NCBI GenBank assembly: GCA_951799405.1
Contig: OX637361.1
Span: 4,425,156-4,489,155 of the forward strand
Length of the DNA stretch: 64,000 bases
From: Agapetus fuscipes
Lineage: Eukaryota > Arthropoda > Insecta > Trichoptera > Glossosomatidae
Direction: 5' to 3'
Under the pieces are notes generated by a model, which did not search any database, had not been told where the DNA came from, and worked only from the letters and a program-made list of their open reading frames with translations. Position numbers and translations under genes: made by a program. Shown one piece after another: positions 21,247 through 31,325 of the stretch (the first letter of the stretch is position 1; every line of letters begins with the position of its first letter).

Positions 21247-21462
21247 CTAATCACATAAAAAAAATCTTTTATACGATTTTCTAGAATGGAGTTTACTAGG
21301 GCAGTCTCGCTGAAGGCTCCAGCAGTAGTCCGCCATCATGTGGCTATCCCATCGTCCTTGATAACGATCTTCCATAGTTTTAATATCCTGGTGGAATCTT
21401 TCCCTCTGTTCTTCACTACAATCACCTAAGTTTTCTGGAAAACGATCTAGGTGGCTGTTGAG
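21247..21462 (-). pseudogene. C-terminal remainder beyond the premature stop
   Basis: In the same frame, 71 further codons run to a TAG at 21247-21249. They include NSHLDRFPENLGDCSEEQRE and then RFHQDIKTMEDRYQGRWDSH, which are conserved C-terminal family motifs. The intact protein would be about 566 residues. The lost part includes the acidic residues that would be the best candidates for a third catalytic carboxylate. Confidence 0.8.
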
Positions 21463-22947
21463 TTAGTGAACTTTTATACTCATGTTACAGCCGAGAATAT
21501 TAAAATTTGAAAGCATAGTTTCCACTAATTCTACGTAATTCTCTGCTTTATGATTGCCAAGAAAATTTTGTACTACTTGAACAAATGAACTCCAAGCGTT
21601 AGATTCAGTCTCGTTCATCGATGTGGTGAATTGTGGATCTTTAACAAGTTGCCTTATTTGAGGACCATCAAATATACCAGCATTTAGTTTTTCCGTGCTA
21701 ATGCCAGGAAATTTACGTGACAAATACCCAAAACAATTTCCATCTCGATTTAAGGCCTTCACAAATTGCTTCATTAGGCCGAGCTTGATATGCAAGGGCG
21801 GAAGTAAGATTTTTTCTCTTGAAACCAAAGGTTCGTTGATCACGTTTTGTATTCCTTGAATCATGACATCTCTTGAAGGCCAATTTTTGTTAACCCAGTG
21901 CTCATTTTTAGCTCTGCTGTCCCAAAGGCACAAAAAACAAGGATATTTTGTATAACCACTCTGCTGTCCAAGGAGGAAGTTAATAATTTTTAAATCAACA
22001 CAAATTGACCACTGATGTTCTTCGTATTTAATTTTTCTCAAAACTAATGCTATTGTTTCATATTCTTCCTTCATGGTAGTAGAATGACCAATAGGAATTG
22101 AGCCATATTTGTTACCGTTATGTAAAAGAACACATTTTAAACTACGTTTTGAACTGTCAATAAAAAGGCGCCAATCATCTGGAGTGTATTCAGGCAAACC
22201 CATTTTTTCTAAGAGCCCTTTTATATTGTTACAGAATACCAAGTCATTTTCCTGAGTGAAAAAAGGCAGCAGATCCTTATCTCTTTTACGATAAAATGTA
22301 ATATTAGTACCTCGACAAAGTAGATTTTTTTCTTTTAATCTGGATGCAAGTAATTCAGCGGATTCCTTTGAGAGATTCAGGTCTCTTATAAGATCGTTTA
22401 GTTCTTCTTGATTGAAACACTGCGGAGTTGCTAAATCTGCTTCAAAATCGCTGTCGTTTTCTGATTGAATTCTTTTAACTTCGTCAGACGTTGATGTTTC
22501 TGTATCATCTTCTGTCAGTTCGGGTAGACTGCTGAATGATGGAACGGGTATTTCTTCCGAATGCACTACAGGCCTTCTTGCAGAATCTAGATCAGGATAT
22601 GTCCATTTGTGTCTATTGTTTCTATTTATGCCTTTAATATTAACGAGACAAAAATAGCAGTCGTCATGATGGTTCCGCGGTTCTCTCCAAACCATTGGTA
22701 CACCAAACTTTAGGCACTTCCTCTTTCCAGTTGTCCACTGTCGCAAATGTTCAACACATGTTTTACATATGAAATGTGGGGCCCAAGATTTATCTTGATC
22801 TCCTAAATGAACGCCAAAATAGGCAAGATAAGCTCTTTTCACAAAGTCAGAAATCGTTTTTCTGCCCTCTTTCAAAGTGTATTCACCACACACATAACAA
22901 AAAACATCGGGATGATTTACACAGGTACGTCTGCTTGTGGATGCCAT
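21463..22947 (-). CDS. Transposase-like conserved arthropod protein, truncated by a stop
   Basis: This 494-residue frame belongs to an uncharacterised protein family present in many copies in arthropod genomes. The N-terminus is cysteine-rich (C9, C17, C20, C61, C64, C78, C97, C100), likely a zinc-binding DNA-recognition region, followed by an acidic serine-rich linker (about 131-172). The C-terminal half has FIDSSKRS with D264, CVDLKI with D318, a CFLC pair (C337, C340) and LPPLHIKLG with H386. A first Asp, a second Asp, a CxxC insert and a late His is an arrangement seen in some RNase-H-fold transposases, so I infer a transposase; the assignment is not proven. The start at 22947 gives MASTSRRTC, the expected family start. 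The TAA at 21463-21465 falls inside conserved sequence, and the frame continues beyond it. Confidence 0.85.
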   Translation of the reverse strand: MASTSRRTCVNHPDVFCYVCGEYTLKEGRKTISDFVKRAYLAYFGVHLGDQDKSWAPHFICKTCVEHLRQWTTGKRKCLKFGVPMVWREPRNHHDDCYFCLVNIKGINRNNRHKWTYPDLDSARRPVVHSEEIPVPSFSSLPELTEDDTETSTSDEVKRIQSENDSDFEADLATPQCFNQEELNDLIRDLNLSKESAELLASRLKEKNLLCRGTNITFYRKRDKDLLPFFTQENDLVFCNNIKGLLEKMGLPEYTPDDWRLFIDSSKRSLKCVLLHNGNKYGSIPIGHSTTMKEEYETIALVLRKIKYEEHQWSICVDLKIINFLLGQQSGYTKYPCFLCLWDSRAKNEHWVNKNWPSRDVMIQGIQNVINEPLVSREKILLPPLHIKLGLMKQFVKALNRDGNCFGYLSRKFPGISTEKLNAGIFDGPQIRQLVKDPQFTTSMNETESNAWSSFVQVVQNFLGNHKAENYVELVETMLSNFNILGCNMSIKVH

Positions 22948-23279
22948 TGTTTCAGTTTAGTGTCTTGATACTACAAAACGACCAAAATTTACACAAAATG
23001 ATAGCACAACTTTACTTGGGAAAACTCAGTAATATACTAAATCAAGTACAGCCAAGCAGGTATAGAAGGATCGGGTCATAGGCAATTACAAGTATAAAAG
23101 TAATTAAGAGCATTGTATTGAGTAGTTCCTAGTATAGGAACATTGGGTCAGGGACAATTCCAGGTATCCATTTGGCTAATTAGATTCTGGGAAATTTCTA
23201 TTTTGAGGATTAAGTACATATTTATCTCTTTATTTGTTGTCCTTTATCAGAAAAAACTATATCATTTAACCTGTAACGT

Positions 23280-23406
23280 GTATCTCAAAAACTAGAGCTG
23301 ATAGAAAAAATCTGGTGGCATTTTTGGAATCAGCACATTAAAAACATCTAAAATCAGATGTTAGATTTCTGGCACCAAATTTTTTTTTTCATTTTGTTGG
23401 CCTGTG
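23280..23406 (-). repeat. Right terminal inverted repeat
   Basis: Inverse of 20995-21127. The block around AACTAGAGCTGATAGA matches the left end's TCTATCAGATCTAGTTTTTG in reverse. Confidence 0.75.
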
Positions 23407-23529
23407 TTATTGTTCCACCAACTGATCTATCAACCGTAAAATTTACAAACTGTATTGTTTCCAAATTTACATAAATTATATACAATTTCTGCAAACGGGT
23501 ATTCCTTGGCTTATTGGTTGGTATATTCC

Positions 23530-23801
23530 TTGACTTATAGGTTGGTATGAGGCTGACCACCCATACTGTAAAAAATGTTTCACTTTGCCAATGTCACCCC
23601 TGTTTCAGGGAAGGTCGGCAAGAGTTGCAGGGCTTATGTTCATTTGAGATTGGGTTTTTATATTGTAGGTCCACATGCGGCATGTGTGAGCGCGAAATTA
23701 TGCATGTCTGATTGTGGCAATGCATTTAATATAAATCTCAAATGATAAATATTTTTGCAAGTTAGATTTAGATTAGATTAGATTTTAGATTAGATTAGAT
23801 G
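23530..23801 (+). repeat. R1 repeat, full core
   Basis: Preceded by a partial repeat of its own start (TTCCTTGGCTTATTGGTTGG at about 23500). Ends in several TTAGAT units. Confidence 0.9.
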
Positions 23802-24029
23802 GCATGTGTAACATATTTATTTTAACTTTTAGAATATATATTTTTCTTTAAAAAATTAGAAAGGCGTCACCTACTAAATTCACAAAAACTGTAAAATTCA
23901 ACTTTACACTCATGTGAGAACAGAGCCCATGTATAAAACATATCGCATGGTCGCGTATATTAAAAATGTATAGAATAAACAACGGCACTCCTAGAGAGTG
24001 ATATAGTTTTAATACATTTTTCGTTGTAC

Positions 24030-24478
24030 GTAATCGAGGTGAAATTTACGCAATATTTATTCTCGCACAGTACCCAAGTAAAACTAAGTTTTAACTCAAA
24101 CAAAGCGTTTCACGACAAAATATATATAAATTAGAACGCTCACCAGATGAGCTGTTTTAGTCTACATACATTTTTTTTGGTAAAACGCTACAGGAAGGTA
24201 AAGAAGTAATACTTATAGTAAAATTTTGTGTAGTTAATAAATCATAAGGCAGTTCTACAATTCTGACATTTCCACACTGACAAGTCATTGTACAATATTT
24301 TGGTTGAATACTCGCATTAAAGTTATTCTTGGGGGATAATTAAAACCGAATATTACACGGGAAATTTTGTGAGATTTTCAACAGCGTGGCTTTTAGTAAG
24401 AGTTGAGAAATTGTACGTGAAATTCTAGAATATTCTGTGCCAGTAAACATAAAATATTTTTATTACCTTAGTTTGAAC
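24030..24478. other. No feature recognised
   Basis: AT-rich, no coding signal. Confidence 0.45.
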
Positions 24479-24479
24479 C

Positions 24480-24741
24480 CTAGTGCTTGCATTCCATGCC
24501 GAGAGCTCGGGTTCGACTCCCACCGAGGCTATCAGAAACGATTTCTCGTTTCGGAGTTTTTTTTCGAAACCAAATATAAGATACCGGCAGGTCAGCCTTC
24601 AAAAGAAATGAGTACCAACCCTCTCGGGAGCTGGGTAGCCCCCACTTTGTATGAAATGGTTGGCCCCCTTACCTGTAAAAATAAAAAGGTTTCACTCGCC
24701 ACATGCGATCCCTTCGGGAAGAACGTGGCAAGAAGTTCCTC
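24480..24741 (+). repeat. SINE-T1, box A missing
   Basis: Starts in the middle of the tRNA head (GCTTGCATTCCATGCCGAGA), keeps box B GGTTCGACTCCC and the body to GGCAAGAAGTT. Confidence 0.85.
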
Positions 24742-25212
24742 TAATTAATTTTTACATAACTTTGTCTCTGGCAAAACAAGAACAGGATGAAAATTTGCAT
24801 TCTTTATCACGAATTATTGAGAGAGAAAAATTAGGAGAAGTTAAGAAATTCATACATCTTCAAATCTGTCCATCTTTCGTAACCAAAACAAAAAAAAAAA
24901 AAAAATTCATCAAGCATACAAACGTTTTCATAAGTACATTATTTTTTTAACCGTTCGTACATGCTGTCTCTCACACACCCTCGTACATTATGTAAGTTAT
25001 TCTAAAATAAGGCGTTTCAAAGTTAAGGTCGGCCAGTGACCCCAGCTCGCGGAGCCGACTAGAAAAAGTCGAGTAAAAATCCAGCAGTGTGGGATGAAAG
25101 AGCGTACACGTAAAAGTGCTATCAGACGAGCTACTTGTTTGAGCATTTCGAACGTTCATCTTGAAACTATTAAAATTCACATAAACATAAACTTAGATTT
25201 GTAATGATTAAA

Positions 25213-25482
25213 TAAATGTTAGGGTGATTTATTTTGGAAGCGCTGTTTTGGGGTGAATCACACCTCAAAGCGCTGATTCTCGAGCAAGACCCATTTATTT
25301 TGAGGTTGGAATGACTTTTAGTGACCGGTCTTTGGTAAAAGTTTGTAATTTTTTCAACACAACTAAGAGAATCTTACTTAAAAATTAAATTCTATTTTTT
25401 TTGTGTTTCGCCGGAAATTTGAACCCACGACCTTCCCATTAAGAATCCGTAGTTTTAATAACCACTTTCCTACAAACCGGTA
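25213..25482 (-). repeat. SINE-5T, strongly diverged
   Basis: Recognisable blocks are GAATCACACCTCAAAGCGCT, GACCGGTCTTTGGTAAA, TTTGAACCCACGACCTTCCC and CTACAAACCGGT. An old copy. Confidence 0.7.
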
Positions 25483-25489
25483 GATGTAT

Positions 25490-26380
25490 TGCTGATGGAA
25501 TTAATAGAATGAAATGATTGCTGATTATTGGATGCAGAAGGCTCAGGATAGATATGCCTGGAGAAAGGTGGCTTCAGAAGTAGACGAAAATGGCTGACTA
25601 AGTGAGTAAGTAAGATCTAGTAGAGATGAGAAGACGAAGAATTTACTCAATTTATAGACGAAATACAATATTAAAAATTGTTGGATAAGCTCCCCTGGCA
25701 TCATTTAATCGAATTAGACCGAACGCAAAATTAAAAACCGAACGTTCAAATGCGCTGTAACGGAAGGAAGTCACGCTCGTAAAATATGCCTGCTGATAAC
25801 GTTGTCGGCATTTTTAATTAATTTTATTCATTTCACAATGTATTGTACATAAGCCACTAAAAATATTCTCCCTTCAATAACTCTTCATTTAAAAGCATAA
25901 ACACTAAAAGGAAACTACGAACAAGCTCAATGACATATTACAGTCAGAGCCTTTCCACACAGAGCGAATTGTATCCACTTTGTAAAAGGCTCTGTTTGTA
26001 TCCGATGCTGGGTCGGAAGTCAAGGAGTGTATGGGGGTGTATGAAATGCCCAGCGAACGATAGACTAACCGGACAAAAATTGTGCTGTGTTAATGAGTAA
26101 TCACAGATCAGAAGCGCTATTATGATAGATTCTTTACGACCTTAAGGCGACGACATAGCGATTCGTGTCCAAAAATAAGGTGTGATTTTTATCTATGCAG
26201 TTTTTTCGCAAGTGCTAGCAAGCTCCGAGTTGGATTGATACCCGTGTAAGGAATTTAGCAGAATAGCGCTTCAGGTCCATCAAAGTAGGGCGCCTGTAGT
26301 GGGCTGGTCACAAAATAAATCTCAGCACCACAAAGTGGGCTGGAAGTCTCATCACCACGGTAATTCCTTACACTTTGAAA
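25490..26380. other. No feature recognised
   Basis: Less AT-rich than its surroundings. The phrase GTCTCATCACCACGGT near 26350 recurs at 53864-53879, inside a MITE. Confidence 0.4.
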
Positions 26381-26408
26381 GCTTACAAAGCGAAAATACC
26401 GGGCCTTA

Positions 26409-26817
26409 GGCCCGGTATTTTGAAGTATCGTAAAGTTAACTAAAATGCAATTTTAGTTACATCATCATAATATTTCACTCACCGAATTTCGCCAGTAAAT
26501 ATTTAGTAACTTTAACTTTCGATTTTCAAGATGGCGGCGCTTCACTGACAGCAGCTGTTCTTTTTTAATGCAAGGATACATCAAAATTGTTGCAAACTGA
26601 ACATTTTTTGTCTCGTATTCTAGCTAAATGAAGGTTAGGCATATGATTTTTATGAATAGTTGTTTGTTTTTAAGCTTTTGAATGGCAATTTAATTATTTC
26701 CAAGATTTGGGGGCGTGGCCTCATACTTCAGTTTTAGTTAACTCGAGATTGAGTATTTTGAATGAAAGTTCAAGTAATAGTTAACTCAAATATTACTACA
26801 GTTCAATATACCGGGCC
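26409..26817. mobile_element. PIF/Harbinger-like MITE, 409 bp
   Basis: Ends are GGCCCGGTATTTTGAA and the inverse TTCAATATACCGGGCC. TTA flanks both sides (26406-26408, 26818-26820), the PIF/Harbinger type of duplication. The left flank carries another outward-facing end (ATACCGGGCC at 26397-26405), so two ends sit head to head and form a short palindrome. Confidence 0.72.
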
Positions 26818-26875
26818 TTAGTGAAGAGTCATTCTAGCTGGGTTGATCTAAGCATTAAATGAATTAAAAATAATA

Positions 26876-27186
26876 GTTTAATTTTATAATTTTTTGATGA
26901 ATTAAAAACACTGTTTATTTTCACGGATAAATTTATTTAAAAAGATTAAAATCTTTAAACAAATTACGAACGTTTTCGACCTAGTAGGTCATCTTCAGGT
27001 ATGATTCCAGTAAAAGATTTATTAATAAATTTAGTCATAATAAATCTTTTACTGTAATCATACCTGAAGATGACCTACTAGGTCGAAAACGTTCGTAATT
27101 TGTTTAAAGATTTTAATCTTTTTAAATAAATTTATCCGTGAAAATAAACAGTGTTTTTAATTCATCAAAAAATTATAAAATTAAAC
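26876..27186. repeat. Palindrome 1, two hammerhead-like cores
   Basis: Arms of about 150 bp (26876-27026, 27036-27186) are almost perfect inverses. Each arm carries the core CTGAAGA (plus strand 27064-27070), a stem-loop GACC/GGTC, and GAAA (27085-27088) followed by ACGTTCGT. The outer part holds the TTTATTTTCACGG module. Confidence 0.9.
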
Positions 27187-27189
27187 AAT

Positions 27190-27286
27190 ATGAATTTTCA
27201 CAGTGTTAATACACAAACAATACAAAATATAAAAATTATAGTATTATATTTTGTATTGTTTGTGTATTAACACTGTGAAAATTCAT
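27190..27286. repeat. Palindrome 2, 97 bp
   Basis: Arms of 42 bp begin ATGAATTTTCACAGTGTTAA and are near-perfect inverses. One arm recurs as a single copy near 27680-27720, and its start near 2584. Confidence 0.88.
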
Positions 27287-27290
27287 TTTG

Positions 27291-27560
27291 TTTCAATTTA
27301 TAATTTTTGGATGAAATTTTTTCAAGCAAAACACTGTTTATTTTCACTATAGACTTTATTTAAAAGATTAAAATCTTTAAAACAAAATTACGAACGTTTT
27401 CGACCTAGAAGGTCATCATCAGGTCATCCTGATGATGACCTTCTAGGTCGAAAACGTTCGTAATTTTGTTTTAAAGATTTTAATCTTTTAAATAAAGTCT
27501 ATAGTGAAAATAAACAGTGTTTTGCTTGAAAAAATTTCATCCAAAAATTATAAATTGAAA
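27291..27560. repeat. Palindrome 3, hammerhead-like core
   Basis: Arms of about 133 bp meet at CATCAGGTCATCCTGATG with almost no spacer. On the plus strand the core reads CTGATGA (27429-27435), GACC loop GGTC, then GAAA (27450-27453). The outer modules match palindrome 1 with substitutions. Confidence 0.9.
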
Positions 27561-27735
27561 TTATAGTATTGTTTTGTATTGTTAGTAAAATTAAATTATA
27601 AATTATTATAATCGTGAAAATACAAAACAGTGTTTTGATTTGAATCTTTGAATTAAATAAATAAAATATTATTGAATACGAATTTTCACAGTGTTAATAC
27701 ACAAACAATTCAAAATATAAAAATGATTGTTTATT

Positions 27736-27993
27736 CGAACGAACATTCATCCGAGCGACTAGTCTCATATCTTCTTTAGATATATGTTATTATCTAGATG
27801 AAATGCGTTTGTAGTATAGTTATCACAGAACTGTTAAAGCGCCCATTGTTTTTAACGAACATTCGAACATACGAACGAACATTCATCCGAGCGACTAGTC
27901 TCATATCTCCTTTAGATGTGTGTTATTATCTAGATGAAATGCGTTTGTAGTATATAGTACCTAATCACAGAACTGTGAAAGATCCCATTGTTT
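27736..27993 (+). repeat. Local tandem duplication, ~141-bp unit
   Basis: Two copies of a unit beginning GAACGAACATTCATCCGAGC and including TTATTATCTAGATGAAATGC. A few substitutions separate them. Confidence 0.82.
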
Positions 27994-28339
27994 TTCATAC
28001 ATTCACGCTTACACAAGAGAAAACTGTTGGCTCTAACTAGCGGAACGATTGGAGATGTTAAATGCAGAGAAATTCCTCTTACGTTTACACTAGTTTTTTT
28101 TACTAAAAATGTATGAAAACTGAAGCACTCAATAGAAGCGCTGCTTTGTTTTCATATATTTATTTGACAAACGTCATGATTTAGTCAAAGTCGATGAGAG
28201 AAACTTGCATGTGTCTGGCGTTTCGAAGAAAAATATGGAGACCAAGAAGATTTGTATCTGAAATACCTTAGAATTGAACATGGTACAATGCTAGAGCTTT
28301 TTATTAATGTTATTATTTTATGTCCGTTGATATACATTA

Positions 28340-28400
28340 TGTATTCGGCACTTCTCTCTTCTGATGCAGAAGACCAGCTGTTCTTTCGGATAAACGAATA
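28340..28400 (-). pseudogene. Short LINE fragment
   Basis: TGATGCAGAAGACCAGCTGT matches 42337-42356, part of a LINE C-terminal fragment. Too short to classify further. Confidence 0.4.
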
Positions 28401-28474
28401 CAATGCATAATGCTTAGTTATGAAAAAAGTTATAAGTGCGAGTTATTGGAAGGATGAAAATAAAGTCATTTTTT

Positions 28475-28646
28475 CCTGCTCCTGATGGGGCAAGTTCTCA
28501 TCTCTTGTGAAGGCTAAGTTAACCTAGACGGTATCTTGATTTTGCGTTTGAAATAAACATCAAAACGGTTAGTAATTTCTGGCACCCTTTCGCAGGGATC
28601 TAACCCTAGCCCTCTCGCTAAAAACTGAGCAGTTAACCGGATGGAA
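28475..28646 (-). repeat. SINE-T1, diverged
   Basis: TTCTTGTGAAGGCTAAG-type and TGAAATAAACATCAAAACGG blocks are followed by a decayed tRNA head. Confidence 0.7.
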
Positions 28647-28649
28647 ATG

Positions 28650-29180
28650 AAATGCATAATTTAAATACATTTTTATATGTAGAATATGATGCATTTCAAA
28701 TGTTCCTTGTAGACTTCGTGGTTTTATTCCTACGGCAAATAAAAATGCAATAAAGGTTCCCTCATACGCGTTCCTCAGTACATACCCCAAAAATACAACT
28801 CTGTTATAGCTTTTATGAAAAATATATGGAATCTGCAACGCTCAACAGAGGTGCTATCTTAGTTTCGCAGCGATATGGTAAAGTATAAACGCAAATTTAT
28901 TTATTGTGGTACATGACAGTCGTAAATGTGTAGGCGGTGAGATGAGAGTGCGTGAGGGGACGGATAGAGGGCAACTATTGCCGCCTAAAACTCCGCAGGA
29001 GTGCGGAGTATTATATGGGTGAAGGGAATATGGGCGATGTATTTGTGAAGGACGTAGGTACTACAAGTAGGTAAGTATTATAACAGTGGTAGGGTTATCG
29101 TTTTGAAAAAAATCAATGTATCTAAATCCCAGGTTTTAAGCATCTGGAATACCGGAAATTTACGTAAGTTTTGTTTAAAA
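28650..29180. other. No feature recognised
   Basis: Mixed composition, including a slightly GC-richer patch near 28930-29030. No gene or repeat that I can assign. Confidence 0.4.
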
Positions 29181-29182
29181 AA

Positions 29183-29345
29183 TCTAAATCTAAGCTGCAA
29201 AGATATATATCATTTAAGATTCATATTTAACGCATTCCCACAAGCAGACATGTGTAAATTCGCGCTAACACATGACGCATGTAGACCTACAATATAAAAA
29301 CCCAATCTCAAATAAACATAAGACCTGCAACTCTTGCCGACCGTA
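29183..29345 (-). repeat. R1 repeat, 3' two thirds
   Basis: From AATCTAAGCTGCAAAGATAT to GCAACTCTTGCCGACCG, where it stops abruptly. Confidence 0.82.
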
Positions 29346-29349
29346 CAAA

Positions 29350-30510
29350 AATGAATGCCTTGCTAAGGTATTCAAAATGCCAATTTAGATTATTTTAGTA
29401 TCTATATTTTCTTAAATTGAACGGATTCCTACTGTTTACAAAGCCACAAAAAATTGACTAGATCATTCTAGAAATTTAAAAAAAATACTGAAAAATAATA
29501 GTACTAGATAACTTTTTTTTTCATTTAAAATACGGCATACCTACTGTAAAAAATATATATTCTTAAGGAAGACTATATCGTTGAAAATTATCAGTTGATT
29601 TTCAACTTTTTACCGATTATTATCGTTATTTTTCATTATAGTACATAATAAAGATTTCTTTGTATTAGTCGATTCAATATATTATATTGTTTAATAATCA
29701 TAATTAGAAACAAAGTTAACTTATTTAGGTTTTCAGCAGTAACTTTAACAATTGCAGAAACAAAGTTTTTCTCAACTCGTGAAGAAAAACTGTATTTTTC
29801 ATTTTTACATTATTAATAATTTAAAATGAATCTTCACAACGTCAATACACACGTAAACTTATACTTTTTTTTCGTTTAAATCCCGGTAAAAAAATACTGA
29901 ATCCCAGTAACAGAAAACAAATCGAAACCCTGTCACTAATCTACACTCGCTCCAAACATAAACTTATCCATACGTGTTAAAATATTTAAATAGATAAAAT
30001 TGAAAGTTTCCCCCGTCGAATGGCCTGTGAAAACTAACACGAAGCGTTGAAATATTTACCCAACGGCCACTGGAAATAAAAAACAGATTTCTGTGAGTAT
30101 AAAATTAACTCCAAGTGTATAAACACAACACAAAGTTTAATGGGAAAATGCTCTGTGTGCTTTTAGAGAATTCTTAATCGCTTGTTATTTGTGTACAGAA
30201 CTCGCAGGAATTAATGATCTAACAACTAATAAAAAAAAAACTAGTTTCAAGGTATTGAAGTTGAATTTAAAAATGTTTTGTTTACTTTTTTGTGAGTTTT
30301 ATTGTATAAATATAACAATGGATATTGCGTCGAAATCGAAGTGTTTTGTATTATTGAACAGATTTTTAGCTGACCTCAATTTTTCCATACAGGTTACGTA
30401 TATTTTTTAACCTCAAATTTAATAAATTTTATGCATCTTGCCGCCTTTCTCTGAAATATCGGTAGGATTAGCAGACATGTAGTAATGATCGTGTATGTTT
30501 AATAAACCTG
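29350..30510. other. No feature recognised
   Basis: Very AT-rich. Small open frames only, without family resemblance. Confidence 0.45.
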
Positions 30511-30514
30511 TTGT

Positions 30515-30992
30515 AAGCTCCCGAGGCAGCTGGTACTCATTTCTTGTGAAGGCTAAGTAAATCTTGCCGGTTTTAACTTAGCTGTTGGCTTAATTATTGT
30601 TGTTCTTGGGATGGCTTAACTTATAGTCTAGTATACGGCTGACCACCCATGCTGTAGAAAATGCTTCACTTTGCCAGTGTTACCCCTGGTTAAGGGAAGG
30701 TCGGCAAGAGTTGCAGGGTGTATGCACATTTGAGATTTGGGTTTTTATGTCGTAAGTTCGCATGCGGCATGTGCAAGCATGAAATTATACGTGTCTGCTT
30801 GTGAGAATATATTCAATATGAATCCCTAATGTTACATATCTCTGCAACTTAGATTAGATTAGATTAAATGGCGCTACAGCATTTCTTATTTTGAGTTTGA
30901 AATAAACACCGAAACGGAAAATCATTTCTTACATCCTCGGTGGGATTCGAACCCGAGCTCTCAGCACTCAACCAAATGAGCTATGGACTGGA
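30515..30992 (-). repeat. SINE-T1 split by an R1 insertion
   Basis: The body (AGCTCCCGAGGCAGCTGGTA to ATCTTGCCGG) and the head part (TTGAGTTTGAAATAAACACC to GAGCTATGGACTGGAC) are separated by R1 sequence. The combined halves reconstitute one SINE without its 3' end. Confidence 0.82.
30613..30868 (+). repeat. R1 repeat nested in SINE-T1
   Basis: Full core from CTTAACTTATAGTC to AGATTAGATTAGATTA. Confidence 0.87.
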
Positions 30993-31325
30993 CCTATATA
31001 CCGTCTAAAATAATCTGCAGTTCTACAATATAAAAATCTAAAAAAATAGTACTTTTCCACAGCTTAAAGATTTCAGAATGCTCTCTCTGTCTCAAAGTAT
31101 AACAAGAAATAAAACTACTAGAATAAAGTATCCACTATACACGTAAAAAATGTCTTAGGGGGCGCAAGGAGCGTCTCAGATGCAATACCTCTTGATAGCA
31201 AGCACCAGGAGCACATGAGAAAAAAGAACCAGCAGTGGCATTAGCACCGACACGAGCAATTGATACTGTTCACGGTGTTAGCAAAACAGTGGGAACGCGG
31301 TTTCATGTAACAATGCTACAGTGGC

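Larger units (their letters stand above)
20995..23406 (-). mobile_element. 2.4-kb DNA transposon with coding sequence
   Basis: The ends are inverted: CACAGGCCAAC at 20995-21005 and GTTGGCCTGTG at 23396-23406. The similarity extends inward about 130 bp with gaps (TTTTGGTGCC, then TCTATCAGMTCTAGTTTTTG). TTA is duplicated on both sides (20992-20994, 23407-23409). The only long frame, on the minus strand, fills the interior. CAC termini with a 3-bp duplication fit the CMC/Chapaev group, while a TTA duplication also fits PIF/Harbinger; I leave this open. The frame is interrupted, so this copy is probably dead. Confidence 0.82.
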
